Shown here piece after piece: positions 36,328 through 45,999 of a stretch of 64,000 bases of DNA. This stretch comes from Blautia hominis (GTDB lineage Bacteria > Bacillota > Clostridia > Lachnospirales > Lachnospiraceae). The notes beneath the pieces are model-generated. The model had not been told where the DNA came from and did not search any database. It saw only the letters and a program-made list of their open reading frames with translations. Where the stretch lies: contig NQOF01000007.1 in NCBI GenBank assembly GCA_002270465.1, positions 302,326 to 366,325 on the forward strand. Direction: 5' to 3'. Every line of letters begins with the position of its first letter. Position 1 is the first letter of the stretch. The translations under genes and the position numbers were made by a program.

Positions 36328-37725
36328 TTATTCAAAATAACTCATATCTGTCCCCGATTTCTCCAGCACCGCTCTCACTCTATCCATAGTCTCCACGTCT
36401 GCCTCCGGACGGCTGTCGTCATAAGTTTTCAGCAGCCTGGCAATCTCTTTGTCAATGCTCTCCTTAAAGTAATCAGCATTCTTGGCATTGCGCTCTCCGA
36501 TGCGGGGGGAGTACAGATCCCTGTAGTTTTCCAGCGTATAGTCCGAAGTCACAAAGCTGCCGTCATGCCCGATCTCCTTAATTTCTTCAAGATTCAGCGT
36601 CTCCTCATTCACCTCAATAGGCGCAAAGGAGGCTTTGACCTGGCGGATTATCTCAAAATCAATCACCATTTTTTCAAAGGAGGTGGCGTTGACACTGTCC
36701 ATAACACCGCCTGCCTCCATAACCAGATTGATTCCGTGGCGGTAAGCGGAAGCAAAAGTCAGCATGGATTCATATCCGGCCTGACAGTTGATAACCGGGG
36801 CATCGGTCTGGCATCCGCCGCCTCTGGACGGCAGTCCGTAAAATCTGGCCATATTTGCTCCAAATCCCTGCATAAGAGTTCCCTCCGGAGCTGCACAGGC
36901 AAACGTAATACCGCCTCTCATATCCGCGGCTGTCGACTGGATTCCAAAGACCACCGGTGTGCCGGGACGAATCATCTGTGCAAGGGCAATTCCTGCAAGA
37001 TTTTCCGCTGTTCCACTGGCAAGAGTGCCCGCCATAGAGAGTGACCCTGTTGCGCCCAGCATTGTGGCAGGGCAAAGAATGGCAGGCTGGCCGTACTCAG
37101 CCAGAAGCATCAGGCAGTCCAGCATTCTCTCATCCAGAGACAGAGGAGATACGGTGTTGATCAGCGCGATCATTCCCGGTCTTTCAACCATGTCCTCTTT
37201 GCTTCCAAAGAGTTCACAGGCGGCTTCAAATATGAGCTTCATCTCGTTTTTAAAACCAGTTGGCAGCATGATCGCTTTGTCAGAATACAGCAGCGTTGCA
37301 TAAAACATTTCTATTGCCGCAGTCTCTTCCCGTACATCACCGGGCTGGATCATAATACCGCCGTTAATGGAATAACTCTCCTCCGCCTGGACAAGTTTTA
37401 AGCATTTGATATAGTCCTCCATGGTTCCTCTGCGGCGCTGGCCGCCCCAGTCATCAATAAATGCGCATCCGTATGTGGGAGCCGGGTTGATATGATCCCC
37501 GCCTACTGTCATGTTATATTTGGGATTTCTTGCATAAAGAGTGAATGATTCCGGAGCCATTTTAACCCAGTGCATAACCTGTTCTTCTGTAAAATATACC
37601 GTATTATCTTCCACCCTGATTCCGTTTTTCATGAAGATTTCAACTGCTTTCGGATTGTGGATCCTCACGCCCACATCACGCATAATTTCCATAGCCGCAT
37701 CATGTATCATCTGCTCTCTTGACAT
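36328..37725 (-). CDS. MttB-superfamily (non-pyrrolysine) methyltransferase
   Basis: A 465-residue TIM-barrel protein of the trimethylamine methyltransferase superfamily, visible from the N-terminal IHDAAMEIMRDVGVRIHNP, the central GQPAILCPATMLGATGSLS and the GGGCQTDAPV loop. The frame is continuous with no in-frame UAG, so it belongs to the non-pyrrolysine branch. Members of that branch demethylate quaternary amines such as glycine betaine, proline betaine or carnitine onto a corrinoid protein. No corrinoid protein or activating protein is in the window. It is last in an operon with two transporters and a TIM-barrel isomerase. RBS AGGAGG. Confidence 0.88.
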   Translation of the reverse strand: MSREQMIHDAAMEIMRDVGVRIHNPKAVEIFMKNGIRVEDNTVYFTEEQVMHWVKMAPESFTLYARNPKYNMTVGGDHINPAPTYGCAFIDDWGGQRRRGTMEDYIKCLKLVQAEESYSINGGIMIQPGDVREETAAIEMFYATLLYSDKAIMLPTGFKNEMKLIFEAACELFGSKEDMVERPGMIALINTVSPLSLDERMLDCLMLLAEYGQPAILCPATMLGATGSLSMAGTLASGTAENLAGIALAQMIRPGTPVVFGIQSTAADMRGGITFACAAPEGTLMQGFGANMARFYGLPSRGGGCQTDAPVINCQAGYESMLTFASAYRHGINLVMEAGGVMDSVNATSFEKMVIDFEIIRQVKASFAPIEVNEETLNLEEIKEIGHDGSFVTSDYTLENYRDLYSPRIGERNAKNADYFKESIDKEIARLLKTYDDSRPEADVETMDRVRAVLEKSGTDMSYFE

Positions 37726-37785
37726 ACCATTTCCTCCTGAACTTTGACGGATAACGTCTGTCCCGCCATATTTTAAATTGAATGT

Positions 37786-38724
37786 TTATCTATTCCTTAC
37801 GCCCAGTTTTAATACATCCCGAAGGTACCTGACGCTTTCCTCACAGGCCTGAAGTTCCCTTGCTCTGGCCTCCTCGATGGGCTCCTCCATACTCCTGAAC
37901 GCAATCTCATTTTCAAAGATAATCTTATCCATTGGTGACTTCTCCCGTATCTGGGAAACCATCTTCGGACAATCCATGGAACCCTGTCCGTGCGCAGCTC
38001 CGATATCATGTACACCCAATGGGTCCACGACAATAATATCATCACTGAAATGGCAGCAGTATGCCTTGGGCAGCATACGTTCCATGGCATAATACGGGTT
38101 TTCTATAACCTGGAGCGGGTTCATCGTATCTACACAGGTACCGATGAGCGGATGGTTCAGCTTATCTACGATCCATAAAATCTCGTCTGCAAAGGTATCC
38201 GTATGATTTTCAATTGCGATCTGCATGCCGAACTCTTCAATCAAAGGAACTGCCTTCTTAAATGCATCGTACCGGTCAGCCATCTGACGCATAACATCCG
38301 GATGCATGCAGGAGCCGTAAAGTTCTCTTGGCCTTATAATATCAAGACTGAATTTTACCAGCTCCGCGTCAAGATCATGCCCTATCCGAAGGGCTTCCTC
38401 TGCCGTACAGTTCACACGGGAATCACTCCCTGCCTGAAAGGATGAATTAAATTCCAGAAACAGCCCGTGCTCTCCGGCAGCCTGTGCCACCTTTTTCAGA
38501 TTCTCGGTTCCAAACGGGTCTTTTTCAGCTGTTGTTAAAAGATCCACTTTTGTGATCTGCAGCCCGTCCAGTTCCCATTCCACTGCTTTATCCATCAGTT
38601 CATATAGGGACATAGTCTGCTCAAAATAGTAATCCTTTCCAAATCCCCAGCTTTCTCCCAGGCCGAAGAAATGAAGCGTATAGGTATGCATTCCCAGTCT
38701 TAAAGGTCTGTTCCTGTCAGTCAT
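37786..38724 (-). CDS. Sugar phosphate isomerase/epimerase-like TIM-barrel protein
   Basis: A 312-residue member of the AP endonuclease 2 fold family. Metal ligands appear in order: the Glu of IAIENHTD, the Asp of GTCVDTMN, the His of CCHFSDD and the Glu of IIFENEI. These enzymes isomerise or epimerise sugars, inositols or hydroxy-acids. It lies 60 bp upstream of the MttB-family gene and 126 bp after the symporter, so it probably processes the same imported compound. The substrate is unknown. Confidence 0.87.
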   Translation of the reverse strand: MTDRNRPLRLGMHTYTLHFFGLGESWGFGKDYYFEQTMSLYELMDKAVEWELDGLQITKVDLLTTAEKDPFGTENLKKVAQAAGEHGLFLEFNSSFQAGSDSRVNCTAEEALRIGHDLDAELVKFSLDIIRPRELYGSCMHPDVMRQMADRYDAFKKAVPLIEEFGMQIAIENHTDTFADEILWIVDKLNHPLIGTCVDTMNPLQVIENPYYAMERMLPKAYCCHFSDDIIVVDPLGVHDIGAAHGQGSMDCPKMVSQIREKSPMDKIIFENEIAFRSMEEPIEEARARELQACEESVRYLRDVLKLGVRNR

Positions 38725-38850
38725 ATTTCCACTCTCCTTTTATACTTTGTTCTGAATCTGTCAAAACATTTTCTTATTAAACCGCATCATTACAAACAAG
38801 TTCACTTTTTTGGAAATACACCTCCATTTCTGAATAAATCACCATACATT

Positions 38851-40269
38851 TTATTCTTTTATAAAAGCATTAGGTAACAGAGTACCCAGTACCGTTGCTG
38901 CGATAGCAGGTATCACACCGCCTCCGAATACTGCAGTGAGAGGAGGTATCACCTCAAATGCAACTGCCGCGGCAATCCCCAGAGTGACGCCGATCCTGGC
39001 AGCCTTAATGCTGAGCCTGGAACTGAATTCTTCTGATTTACGGTCCCGGAATATTAATCCCATCACAAACAGGGGAATCAAAACCCCGCCGCAGACTGTG
39101 TATCCGTAGGTACCCAAAGCGTAAATAAACGGTGCATACAATCCCGATAAAATAGCCACAATTCCCGCTGCCAATGTGGCTGCCTTCGCGTATTTAATAC
39201 TCTTTTCCCCGTCCAGTTTCGAGTCCGGATCTATGATATCGGAGACCACATTTGCCGCAGCGCAGTTCAAATGTGTATCCGCACAGGACATACAGGCAGC
39301 CAGTACACTCTCCGCCAGGATGATACCGCAGACAGGCGGCATTTTATTTAAGATCACCCAGACAAGTGCCTGGTCTCCCGCATTGGTATACATGAGAGAA
39401 GCGATTCCGATGGTGATCATAATAAAGACCATAATGATATTCATAAAAAATGTAATCCCGTAGGACCGTTTTGCCGTCTGCACATCTTTTGCCGCAAATG
39501 CACGATTCCAGAAAATAGGATTGGAAACAGCCCCCACAAGACCTGTCAGAAATCCTGTCACAATAACAGTTGGTTTCTCTGCGAACAGATTCCATTTTGC
39601 GGGGTCAACCTGCATGATCTGATCCTGCAGATATCCGAAATCAAAATGAAACAGCTTTAATCCAAAGAAGATCACAACCACCGCAAAGATCATCTGAATG
39701 GTCCCATGGAGCGCATCCGCATAAATAACAGCCTCCAGACCGCCGCTTACCGTGTAAAAAATAAAAACAATTCCGCACACGATAACCGCGATCCGGTAAT
39801 CTATCCCAAACACCTGCTCCAGAACATAGGACACTCCCATAATCTGCGCGCCGGGCCAGACCACATTGGGCATCAGAGCCGCCAGACCGCCCACCCTGCG
39901 GATATAGTGGTCCCCGCCAAAGAGATAGCCGGACACAAAATGAGGCATGGACAGATATTTAAACCTGGCCAGATAAGGCGCCAGAATATATCCCATGATA
40001 ATTCCGCCCATCAGCCCCTCTCCCAGCCAAAGCCAGTAAGCGCTGATCCCCTCCAGTGCTCCCCTTCCGGCCTGACCTATAAAATTACCGGCACCGCTGA
40101 AACTTGCCCATGCAGTAAGGAAAAGTAAAAACGTACCTGTTCTCTTCCCGCCAATAAAGTAATCCTCAGCATTTTTCGCCTTGCCTCTCGTTTTTATACC
40201 AATCACCATACAGACCAACAGGTCAATGACGATCAAAGCTCCCGCTAAAATCATTTGCGTCGTACTCAT
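38851..40269 (-). CDS. Sodium:solute symporter (SSS family)
   Basis: A 472-residue protein with about thirteen transmembrane helices. The early GKRTGTFLLFLTAWASFSGAG segment, unwound in helix 1, carries sodium and substrate contacts, and NPIFWNRAFAAKD after helix 6 is typical of the family. Relatives carry proline, betaines, pantothenate or sugars. In an operon with an MttB homologue, a methylated amine or betaine-like osmolyte is a reasonable but unproved substrate. Confidence 0.9.
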   Translation of the reverse strand: MSTTQMILAGALIVIDLLVCMVIGIKTRGKAKNAEDYFIGGKRTGTFLLFLTAWASFSGAGNFIGQAGRGALEGISAYWLWLGEGLMGGIIMGYILAPYLARFKYLSMPHFVSGYLFGGDHYIRRVGGLAALMPNVVWPGAQIMGVSYVLEQVFGIDYRIAVIVCGIVFIFYTVSGGLEAVIYADALHGTIQMIFAVVVIFFGLKLFHFDFGYLQDQIMQVDPAKWNLFAEKPTVIVTGFLTGLVGAVSNPIFWNRAFAAKDVQTAKRSYGITFFMNIIMVFIMITIGIASLMYTNAGDQALVWVILNKMPPVCGIILAESVLAACMSCADTHLNCAAANVVSDIIDPDSKLDGEKSIKYAKAATLAAGIVAILSGLYAPFIYALGTYGYTVCGGVLIPLFVMGLIFRDRKSEEFSSRLSIKAARIGVTLGIAAAVAFEVIPPLTAVFGGGVIPAIAATVLGTLLPNAFIKE

Positions 40270-40325
40270 AAGTATCGTCCTTTCATGAGTTTACTTTATT
40301 GATCTCCTGATATACGCTTTCCAAA

Positions 40326-41654
40326 TCACTGGACTTTTCCTTCTGCTTTCAGCTTCTTGGAATAACGAACCGAAATAAACGCAACCAAGATACCCAGGAT
40401 TCCGCAGCCAATCACCCAATACCATATCAGGTCATAGCCAAACTTCCCGTATTTATCCAGCCAGATACCGGCCAGTTTAGCGAAATACACATCCGGCAGG
40501 TAACAGATCAGCGAGATCACCCCGGTTGCGACCCCTGTAAGTGACAGCGGTATTCCAACTTCACCCAGAGTCGCAAAATAAATGCCGCGCATGCCCGTAT
40601 AAACAACAGCGAATACAAAGGTAACGCCAATGCATAGAAATGCAGCGTTTTTGGTTAAGAGAACTGCCACTGTCAGTACAGTCGCTATGGCAAGATAATA
40701 CCCCAGTGTTTTTACCTTTGACCCAATCTTATCCGCGATAAATCCGATGGCAAGAGTTGCAAGACCTGCGATGATGTAGTTTCGGACAACTGCAAATGTA
40801 CTCGCCTGTGTCTGGGAAATGCCGAGGACATTTACCGTATAGGAACCAAGGTATCCGTTTGCCGCTGAGGTAAAGGAAAAACAAAAGAAGATCAGCAGAG
40901 ACAACAGCCATGTACCGGGCATTTTCAATACTTTGAGAACAGACGCCGCGGTCAGTTTCTCCTGTATTGATGCAGTTTTTCCGGAGGCGGCAAGTTCCGC
41001 GTCCTCTGCCCCTATGATGTTATTGGGAACCACAAAGAATACGATGACTGCCAATACTAAAAACAGAGCGCCGTTGAAAAACAGCATATTCCTCCACTGC
41101 GCCCCCAGCACCTGAAGGTCTGTTGCATTGCCCGGCATGATCGCTCGGTTTAACAAGGCAACGCCCAGGAAGCCGAGGAGCATGCCCATGATCGCTCTGA
41201 CAAATTCAGAAGTCGAGAACATGGAACCCTGCTCAGACGCATTTCCCATCTTACGTGTAGTCTTCAGATAAGCATTCCAGATGAAGAAGCTGGTACCGAC
41301 ACCATATAATACATGGATAATAATAATAGACAACTTATCCGGTACCAGGCCAAACCAAAAGGAACATGCCCCCATCATGACTGAACCGATGATCAGCAGC
41401 CATTTTTCACCAAACTTATCTACCAGAATCCCGCCTATCGGATATCCTATCGTACAGACAAGGCCAAACCAGAAACTAAAATCACCAATAAATTCATTTA
41501 CATTGGCTGCAGATGCGACCGGTTTATATTCAGAAAACAGCATAACCATCTGATCATAATAACTGTAGCGCAGAAACGGCACGTACACCATAACACCCGC
41601 CATCAGAGATACTATCACCAGCACAAACCATCGTTTCTTACCTGTAATTACCAT
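40326..41654 (-). CDS. MFS transporter
   Basis: A 442-residue protein with twelve predicted helices; the loop between helices 2 and 3 is GGILVDKFGEKW (motif A). The layout resembles the organophosphate:Pi/oxalate-type anion porters more than drug pumps, so import of an organic acid is possible. It is the first gene of the operon (MFS, SSS, isomerase, MttB homologue) and has two operator-like sites in its promoter. RBS AAGGAGG. Confidence 0.88.
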   Translation of the reverse strand: MVITGKKRWFVLVIVSLMAGVMVYVPFLRYSYYDQMVMLFSEYKPVASAANVNEFIGDFSFWFGLVCTIGYPIGGILVDKFGEKWLLIIGSVMMGACSFWFGLVPDKLSIIIIHVLYGVGTSFFIWNAYLKTTRKMGNASEQGSMFSTSEFVRAIMGMLLGFLGVALLNRAIMPGNATDLQVLGAQWRNMLFFNGALFLVLAVIVFFVVPNNIIGAEDAELAASGKTASIQEKLTAASVLKVLKMPGTWLLSLLIFFCFSFTSAANGYLGSYTVNVLGISQTQASTFAVVRNYIIAGLATLAIGFIADKIGSKVKTLGYYLAIATVLTVAVLLTKNAAFLCIGVTFVFAVVYTGMRGIYFATLGEVGIPLSLTGVATGVISLICYLPDVYFAKLAGIWLDKYGKFGYDLIWYWVIGCGILGILVAFISVRYSKKLKAEGKVQ

Positions 41655-41743
41655 AGAAACCTCCTCCTTTTTCCCTAAAGCCTGTATTCCCCATTACATT
41701 TCAACAGAATATTTATGCAGAATATTTTTAGTTTGCCCCAATT

Positions 41744-41792
41744 TGTAAATGCGTTCACTTTTCATTTCAAAAAAATAGCCAATGCGTTCACC
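41744..41792. promoter_or_regulatory. Two operator-like sites upstream of the MFS/SSS/MttB operon
   Basis: TGTAAATGCGTTCACT (41744-41759) and AGCCAATGCGTTCACC (41777-41792) share the core AATGCGTTCAC and match the sites at 42552-42672. They lie 33 bp apart, in the 178-bp gap between the regulator gene and the operon. Confidence 0.65.
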
Positions 41793-41832
41793 TGACTGCA
41801 ATTAAAATCAATACTCTTATCCCTCCCTGCAT

Positions 41833-42501
41833 TTAAAGTCCATATTCAGATGGAACATAAACCTTTTCAAGATTTTTCAGAAGGAGTTCATTGCATTCCT
41901 GCTCTCCCTGCCTTCTGCTTTCCAAATCACGCCCCATATACATCTCAAGCATTCCCTTGACGATCAGTGTATTGGATTTACTGAAATAAACAGCATCTTC
42001 ATAAGATAACAAATTATAATTCACGGCCCGCCTCAGCATCAGAAAATCACGCTCTATGATATCCTCAGTAAAAAGCAGCGTATAAAAATACGCAGGATAC
42101 CGTTCCGATCCTGACACCGGAAACAGTTCAAAGTATTCCACCAACGCATCCGAAAACATGGCGTTATACTGCCCCCACAAAAGACGGTAATACAGGTCGG
42201 GCCTCTCAAATGCGTACTTGTTGAATAATTTCCATCCTTTGATGTAGGAATCCATCAAATTATTGTTGGAATCCATCAGATGACCGTATTCAACCATGTA
42301 GTCGATAAAAAATCTCATGGAGCCAAGGATGATCAAATATTCCAGACTTTCAAAATGCCGGTACAACGCAGCCGGAGAACATTGGTTCTCCTTCGCGATC
42401 TCACGTACAGTAATTTCTGATGCATCCTGTACCTTTAATTTGTTGTACATTGACATGATCAAACGTCTCTTTGTTTCATAACCTTTTTCATAAACAGCCA
42501 T
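41833..42501 (-). CDS. TetR/AcrR-family regulator of the MFS/SSS/MttB operon
   Basis: A 222-residue protein with an N-terminal helix-turn-helix (ITVREIAKENQCSPAALYRHF at about 30-50) and a helical ligand domain. No good RBS is seen before the ATG. It lies immediately upstream of the four-gene operon; five copies of one palindromic motif cluster in the regions on either side of its gene, which makes it the best candidate to bind them. The ligand is presumably the imported compound. Confidence 0.85.
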   Translation of the reverse strand: MAVYEKGYETKRRLIMSMYNKLKVQDASEITVREIAKENQCSPAALYRHFESLEYLIILGSMRFFIDYMVEYGHLMDSNNNLMDSYIKGWKLFNKYAFERPDLYYRLLWGQYNAMFSDALVEYFELFPVSGSERYPAYFYTLLFTEDIIERDFLMLRRAVNYNLLSYEDAVYFSKSNTLIVKGMLEMYMGRDLESRRQGEQECNELLLKNLEKVYVPSEYGL

Positions 42502-42551
42502 ATAGTATGTATTTTTTTCTATAATTGCAGATATATCGTTGTAGTTAAAAT

Positions 42552-42672
42552 TGTGAACGCATTAACTCATAATGAATAGTATCTTACTTTGGGGTGGGCG
42601 TCAAGGAATATTGTTTTTTCTTTTTAAAATGCGAACGCGTTTACTTTTATTTAGATTGTAAACGCGTTTACA
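42552..42672. promoter_or_regulatory. Three operator-like palindromes upstream of the regulator gene
   Basis: TGTGAACGCATTAACT (42552-42567), TGCGAACGCGTTTACT (42630-42645) and the perfect palindrome TGTAAACGCGTTTACA (42657-42672). The last two are 27 bp apart centre to centre. The motif also resembles LacI/CcpA-type sites, so catabolite control is a second possibility. Confidence 0.7.
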
Positions 42673-42821
42673 AATTTTGTCAAGTGTTTTATGCCATAAA
42701 CAACAGCATTATTTTAGATTCACTCCCGGTGAATAATCACACAATAAAAGGAAAGAGTATCTCATCCGGCTGATGGATCCTTTTACCGCCGGCCGCAAGT
42801 TCATTTTTCCCTTATGAATCA

Positions 42822-42860
42822 ACGGACTGCCATCAGCCGCCACAGGCGATAGCAGTCCGT
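42822..42860. terminator. Hairpin downstream of the alpha-mannosidase gene
   Basis: ACGGACTGC and GCAGTCCGT form a perfect stem about 25 bases after the mannosidase stop. The T-run lies on the plus-strand side, so its direction is ambiguous; the stem may stabilise the mRNA end. Confidence 0.45.
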
Positions 42861-42885
42861 CTAATAGTTTATTTTTTATCTGTTT

Positions 42886-45800
42886 TTACAGATACAGTTT
42901 AAAGGTTTTAATCATAAACGGTGTAACCTCAAAGGATACTTTCGCCCCTTCCACCGCCTCCCCGCTGTCATGTTCCAGTAAATTACAGGGCATAATACGT
43001 TTTACACCAAACTGGGAAGTGAGTGTCACTTTTCTGCTTCCGCCCCTGCACTCATGCAGCCTCACGATCAGGCAGTCTTCATCCTCCGCTCTCTTCACTG
43101 CATCAATCTGCATACAGTCTGAAGACACTTCCACAATCTTTCTCCGGTCGGTAAATACACCGGAAACAACCTGTGCAGGCAGATTCAGTTGGTTGGCGGC
43201 TTCGATGGTCCCGCCTTCTGTCACATTTCCAATATGAGGATACAGAGAATAAGTGAATTTATGAATCCCTTTATCCGCCATAGTGTCCGGGTAAACTGCG
43301 CTCTTCAATAGGCTTAGCTTTATTGCATTGTCCTTGATGCTGTATCCATATTTACAATCATTTAACAGGCTGACGCCATACCCGTTCTCTGAAAGGTCTG
43401 CCCATTTATGTCCGCAGACTTCATATCTTGCCCAGTCCCAGCTGGTGTTCCAGTGGGTGGGGCGCTCGGCGTGTCCGAACTGGATATCGTAAACCGCCTT
43501 TGTGGAACGGATATTGGTGTAGAATGCAGCTTTCAGCAGTCTCTGGGTCTCCTGCCAGTCTGCCTGGGTGACAAAGTCAATTCTTCGGGAATCTTTATAC
43601 ACTGTCATATCCTGCCGGATGGTAGATTTGTGGTACTTAAATACAAATCGTACCACTGCTTTTAATTCCCCCTTTTCCACCAGTTCTACAGCTTCTGCCA
43701 ACTTTGCCGTTTCTTTTTTCTGGGTATAAAAAATATCAATATCCCAGGCATCGTAATTAATGGGCTTATCCTCATAGATTTCCAGTACATTCCCGAGTTG
43801 GCCCTCTTTCAACACAGACCTGTCTGCCTCTTTATCGAAAATCTCGGTCAACTGCCCATCCTCATTCCATGAAATGGTGTAGATTGGCGTTTCCAGTGTA
43901 TTTCCGTCAAAAGAAAAACTGTCACCGAAAGAGTCTTCCGCATCAAAATGTACGTCTCCGGCAGGTTCAAATTTCACGGTAACTGCCCCAAAAGGTTCCA
44001 CATCCACCAGAACCTCATAACCGCCTGCAGTCTTCTGTGCTTCCAGCTTTTGTCCTTTTTCATCTACAAATATTCCTGCACCTTCTTCCGGAATCAAAAC
44101 CAGCTCTTTTCCTCCAAAACTATTGGTGGTGTATACGCTGTACACATGCTCTTCCGGTTTTGTAACTATTTTGAGCACATCATCTGTTACCCGGTCTGCC
44201 CTCTCCTCCGCTATGCCATAGTTAATATGGGAATCCTCATAAACTTCGTGGATGGAAGATCCTGGTATGATATCATGAAATTGGTGAAGCAGCACACATT
44301 CCCAGCTTTCATTCAACTCCTGCTGTGCGTAATTTCCGCCCAGAATATAAGACAAAGAGGACAGCCATTCCGTCCGGGCCAGTTTGTTTTCCAATCGGCG
44401 GTTTGTTTTCTTATTGTATGCCTGGGATGTATAGGTTCCTCTGTGGTATTCCAGATACAGTTCCCCATCCCAGGTGTGGACGTAGCGGTCCGTTTTCTCC
44501 ACATTTTCATGCATCCTGCGGAAGAAATCTTTCGCCTGTACAGCCTTTACTTTCGGCAGGCCCGGAATCACGTCCATGGCTCTTCTCAGCTCCAGCATAT
44601 CCCTGGTAACACCGCCGCCTCCATCCCCGTAGCCGTAGGAGATCAGAGTCTCGCTGCTCAGTTCCTTGTTCTTAAATTTCTCCCAGCTTCCAATCACCGC
44701 ATGAGGTGTCACCATACCATTATAGGTGGCATATCTGGTGTCTGAGTCCTGTCCCTCACTGGGGGTATTTACAAAATAAGTCAGCACCTCGCTCCCATCA
44801 ATCCCTCTCCATCTGAACAGGTCATCCGGAATGCTGTTAAACTGGTTCCAACTAATCTTGGTTGTCATAAAGGTGTCTATCTCACACTGTTTCAGAATCT
44901 GAGGCAGCGCCCAGCTGTAACCGAATACGTCGGGCAGCCACAGATACTCACATTTTCTTCCAAACTCCTTCTCCATAAAGCGGGTCCCGTTGAGGAACTG
45001 TCGCACCAGTGCTTCACCGGAGGAAATGTTACAGTCAGCTTCCACCCACATGCCGCCGTCCGGTTCCCATTTGCCTTCCGCCACTTTTTCTTTGATCTTC
45101 GCATACAGTTCCGGGCAGTCCTCTTTGATATATTTGTAAAGCTGAGGCTGGGTCTGAAGGAAAATAAACTCATCATACAATTCCATCAGGCGGAGCACAG
45201 TAGAAAAAGAGCGCTGCGCTTTCTCTCTGGTATGCTTCAGACGCCACAGCCATGCCACATCAATATGGGTATGTCCTACTACGCTGACTGTCACATCGGT
45301 ATGTTTTTCCATCTGATCAAGCTCAGACATCAGTACATCATAGGCTGTCTCCACTGTATCATAGAAATATTCCTCATCCCAGTTGATACACTGAAGCGCC
45401 CGGTCCAGAGCGGCTTTCAGCTTCACATACTGCTCGTTTTCCTCCGGCATCAGCCGCAATGTACCGGTGATGGCTTTGGCAAAATAATATAATTCATCTG
45501 TCGTCTTATGCAGATACGCTACATCCGCCTGTTTACACTGATGAAAGAAGGTGCGGTGCGCGCCGCCCCCTTCCAGTCCGGTCCAGAGAAGAAATGTGAG
45601 ACGTAACGCTTTTCCCTCCTCCCCCCGGAAAATAACTTCATTGTGGTTGGTGTCCACGCCCTGATAAGGATGTCCATCCACGTACAGCATGGACTCAAAT
45701 CCACTGTTATATCCTCCCCCGGTCTCCCCGAAATCAAATAAACCAACCACCTCACAGCCTTCTTTTGCTTCCGGCAGTTTCACCTCTTTTTCAATCCAGA

Positions 45801-45999
45801 GATAACGGTCTCTTCCCACAAAAGAATCGTTGATTCCAAACTCCGGCCCCTCTATTTTCTCAGGCAGACCGCAATAGCTCTCATCCTTAGGAAGATTTCC
45901 CTCCATAGATACAAACGGCGCGATGCACTGATAGCCAAAATATCTGCGCCGGCCCAGTTCACTTACTCTTCTTTCAAACTTATCCAGTGTTAAAAACAT
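42886..45999 (-). CDS. Glycoside hydrolase family 38 alpha-mannosidase
   Basis: A 1037-residue enzyme. The zinc site begins with GHTHIDVAWLWR (His243/His245, Asp247), and the nucleophile is Asp357 in WLPDVFGYS. The central helical domain and the C-terminal beta-sandwich domains (about 620-1037) are present at usual family length. There is no signal peptide, so it acts inside the cell on imported manno-oligosaccharides or N-glycan fragments. It stands alone, flanked by its own AT-rich promoter region. RBS AAGGAGG. Confidence 0.93.
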   Translation of the reverse strand: MFLTLDKFERRVSELGRRRYFGYQCIAPFVSMEGNLPKDESYCGLPEKIEGPEFGINDSFVGRDRYLWIEKEVKLPEAKEGCEVVGLFDFGETGGGYNSGFESMLYVDGHPYQGVDTNHNEVIFRGEEGKALRLTFLLWTGLEGGGAHRTFFHQCKQADVAYLHKTTDELYYFAKAITGTLRLMPEENEQYVKLKAALDRALQCINWDEEYFYDTVETAYDVLMSELDQMEKHTDVTVSVVGHTHIDVAWLWRLKHTREKAQRSFSTVLRLMELYDEFIFLQTQPQLYKYIKEDCPELYAKIKEKVAEGKWEPDGGMWVEADCNISSGEALVRQFLNGTRFMEKEFGRKCEYLWLPDVFGYSWALPQILKQCEIDTFMTTKISWNQFNSIPDDLFRWRGIDGSEVLTYFVNTPSEGQDSDTRYATYNGMVTPHAVIGSWEKFKNKELSSETLISYGYGDGGGGVTRDMLELRRAMDVIPGLPKVKAVQAKDFFRRMHENVEKTDRYVHTWDGELYLEYHRGTYTSQAYNKKTNRRLENKLARTEWLSSLSYILGGNYAQQELNESWECVLLHQFHDIIPGSSIHEVYEDSHINYGIAEERADRVTDDVLKIVTKPEEHVYSVYTTNSFGGKELVLIPEEGAGIFVDEKGQKLEAQKTAGGYEVLVDVEPFGAVTVKFEPAGDVHFDAEDSFGDSFSFDGNTLETPIYTISWNEDGQLTEIFDKEADRSVLKEGQLGNVLEIYEDKPINYDAWDIDIFYTQKKETAKLAEAVELVEKGELKAVVRFVFKYHKSTIRQDMTVYKDSRRIDFVTQADWQETQRLLKAAFYTNIRSTKAVYDIQFGHAERPTHWNTSWDWARYEVCGHKWADLSENGYGVSLLNDCKYGYSIKDNAIKLSLLKSAVYPDTMADKGIHKFTYSLYPHIGNVTEGGTIEAANQLNLPAQVVSGVFTDRRKIVEVSSDCMQIDAVKRAEDEDCLIVRLHECRGGSRKVTLTSQFGVKRIMPCNLLEHDSGEAVEGAKVSFEVTPFMIKTFKLYL

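Noticed and set aside
36328-37725. A pyrrolysine-containing trimethylamine methyltransferase
   Set aside because: The frame is continuous with no in-frame TAG, so it belongs to the non-pyrrolysine branch.
42657-42672. TGTAAACGCGTTTACA as a simple catabolite (cre) site
   Set aside because: Five related sites cluster only around one TetR gene and its neighbour operon, so local control is the better first reading; CcpA remains possible.
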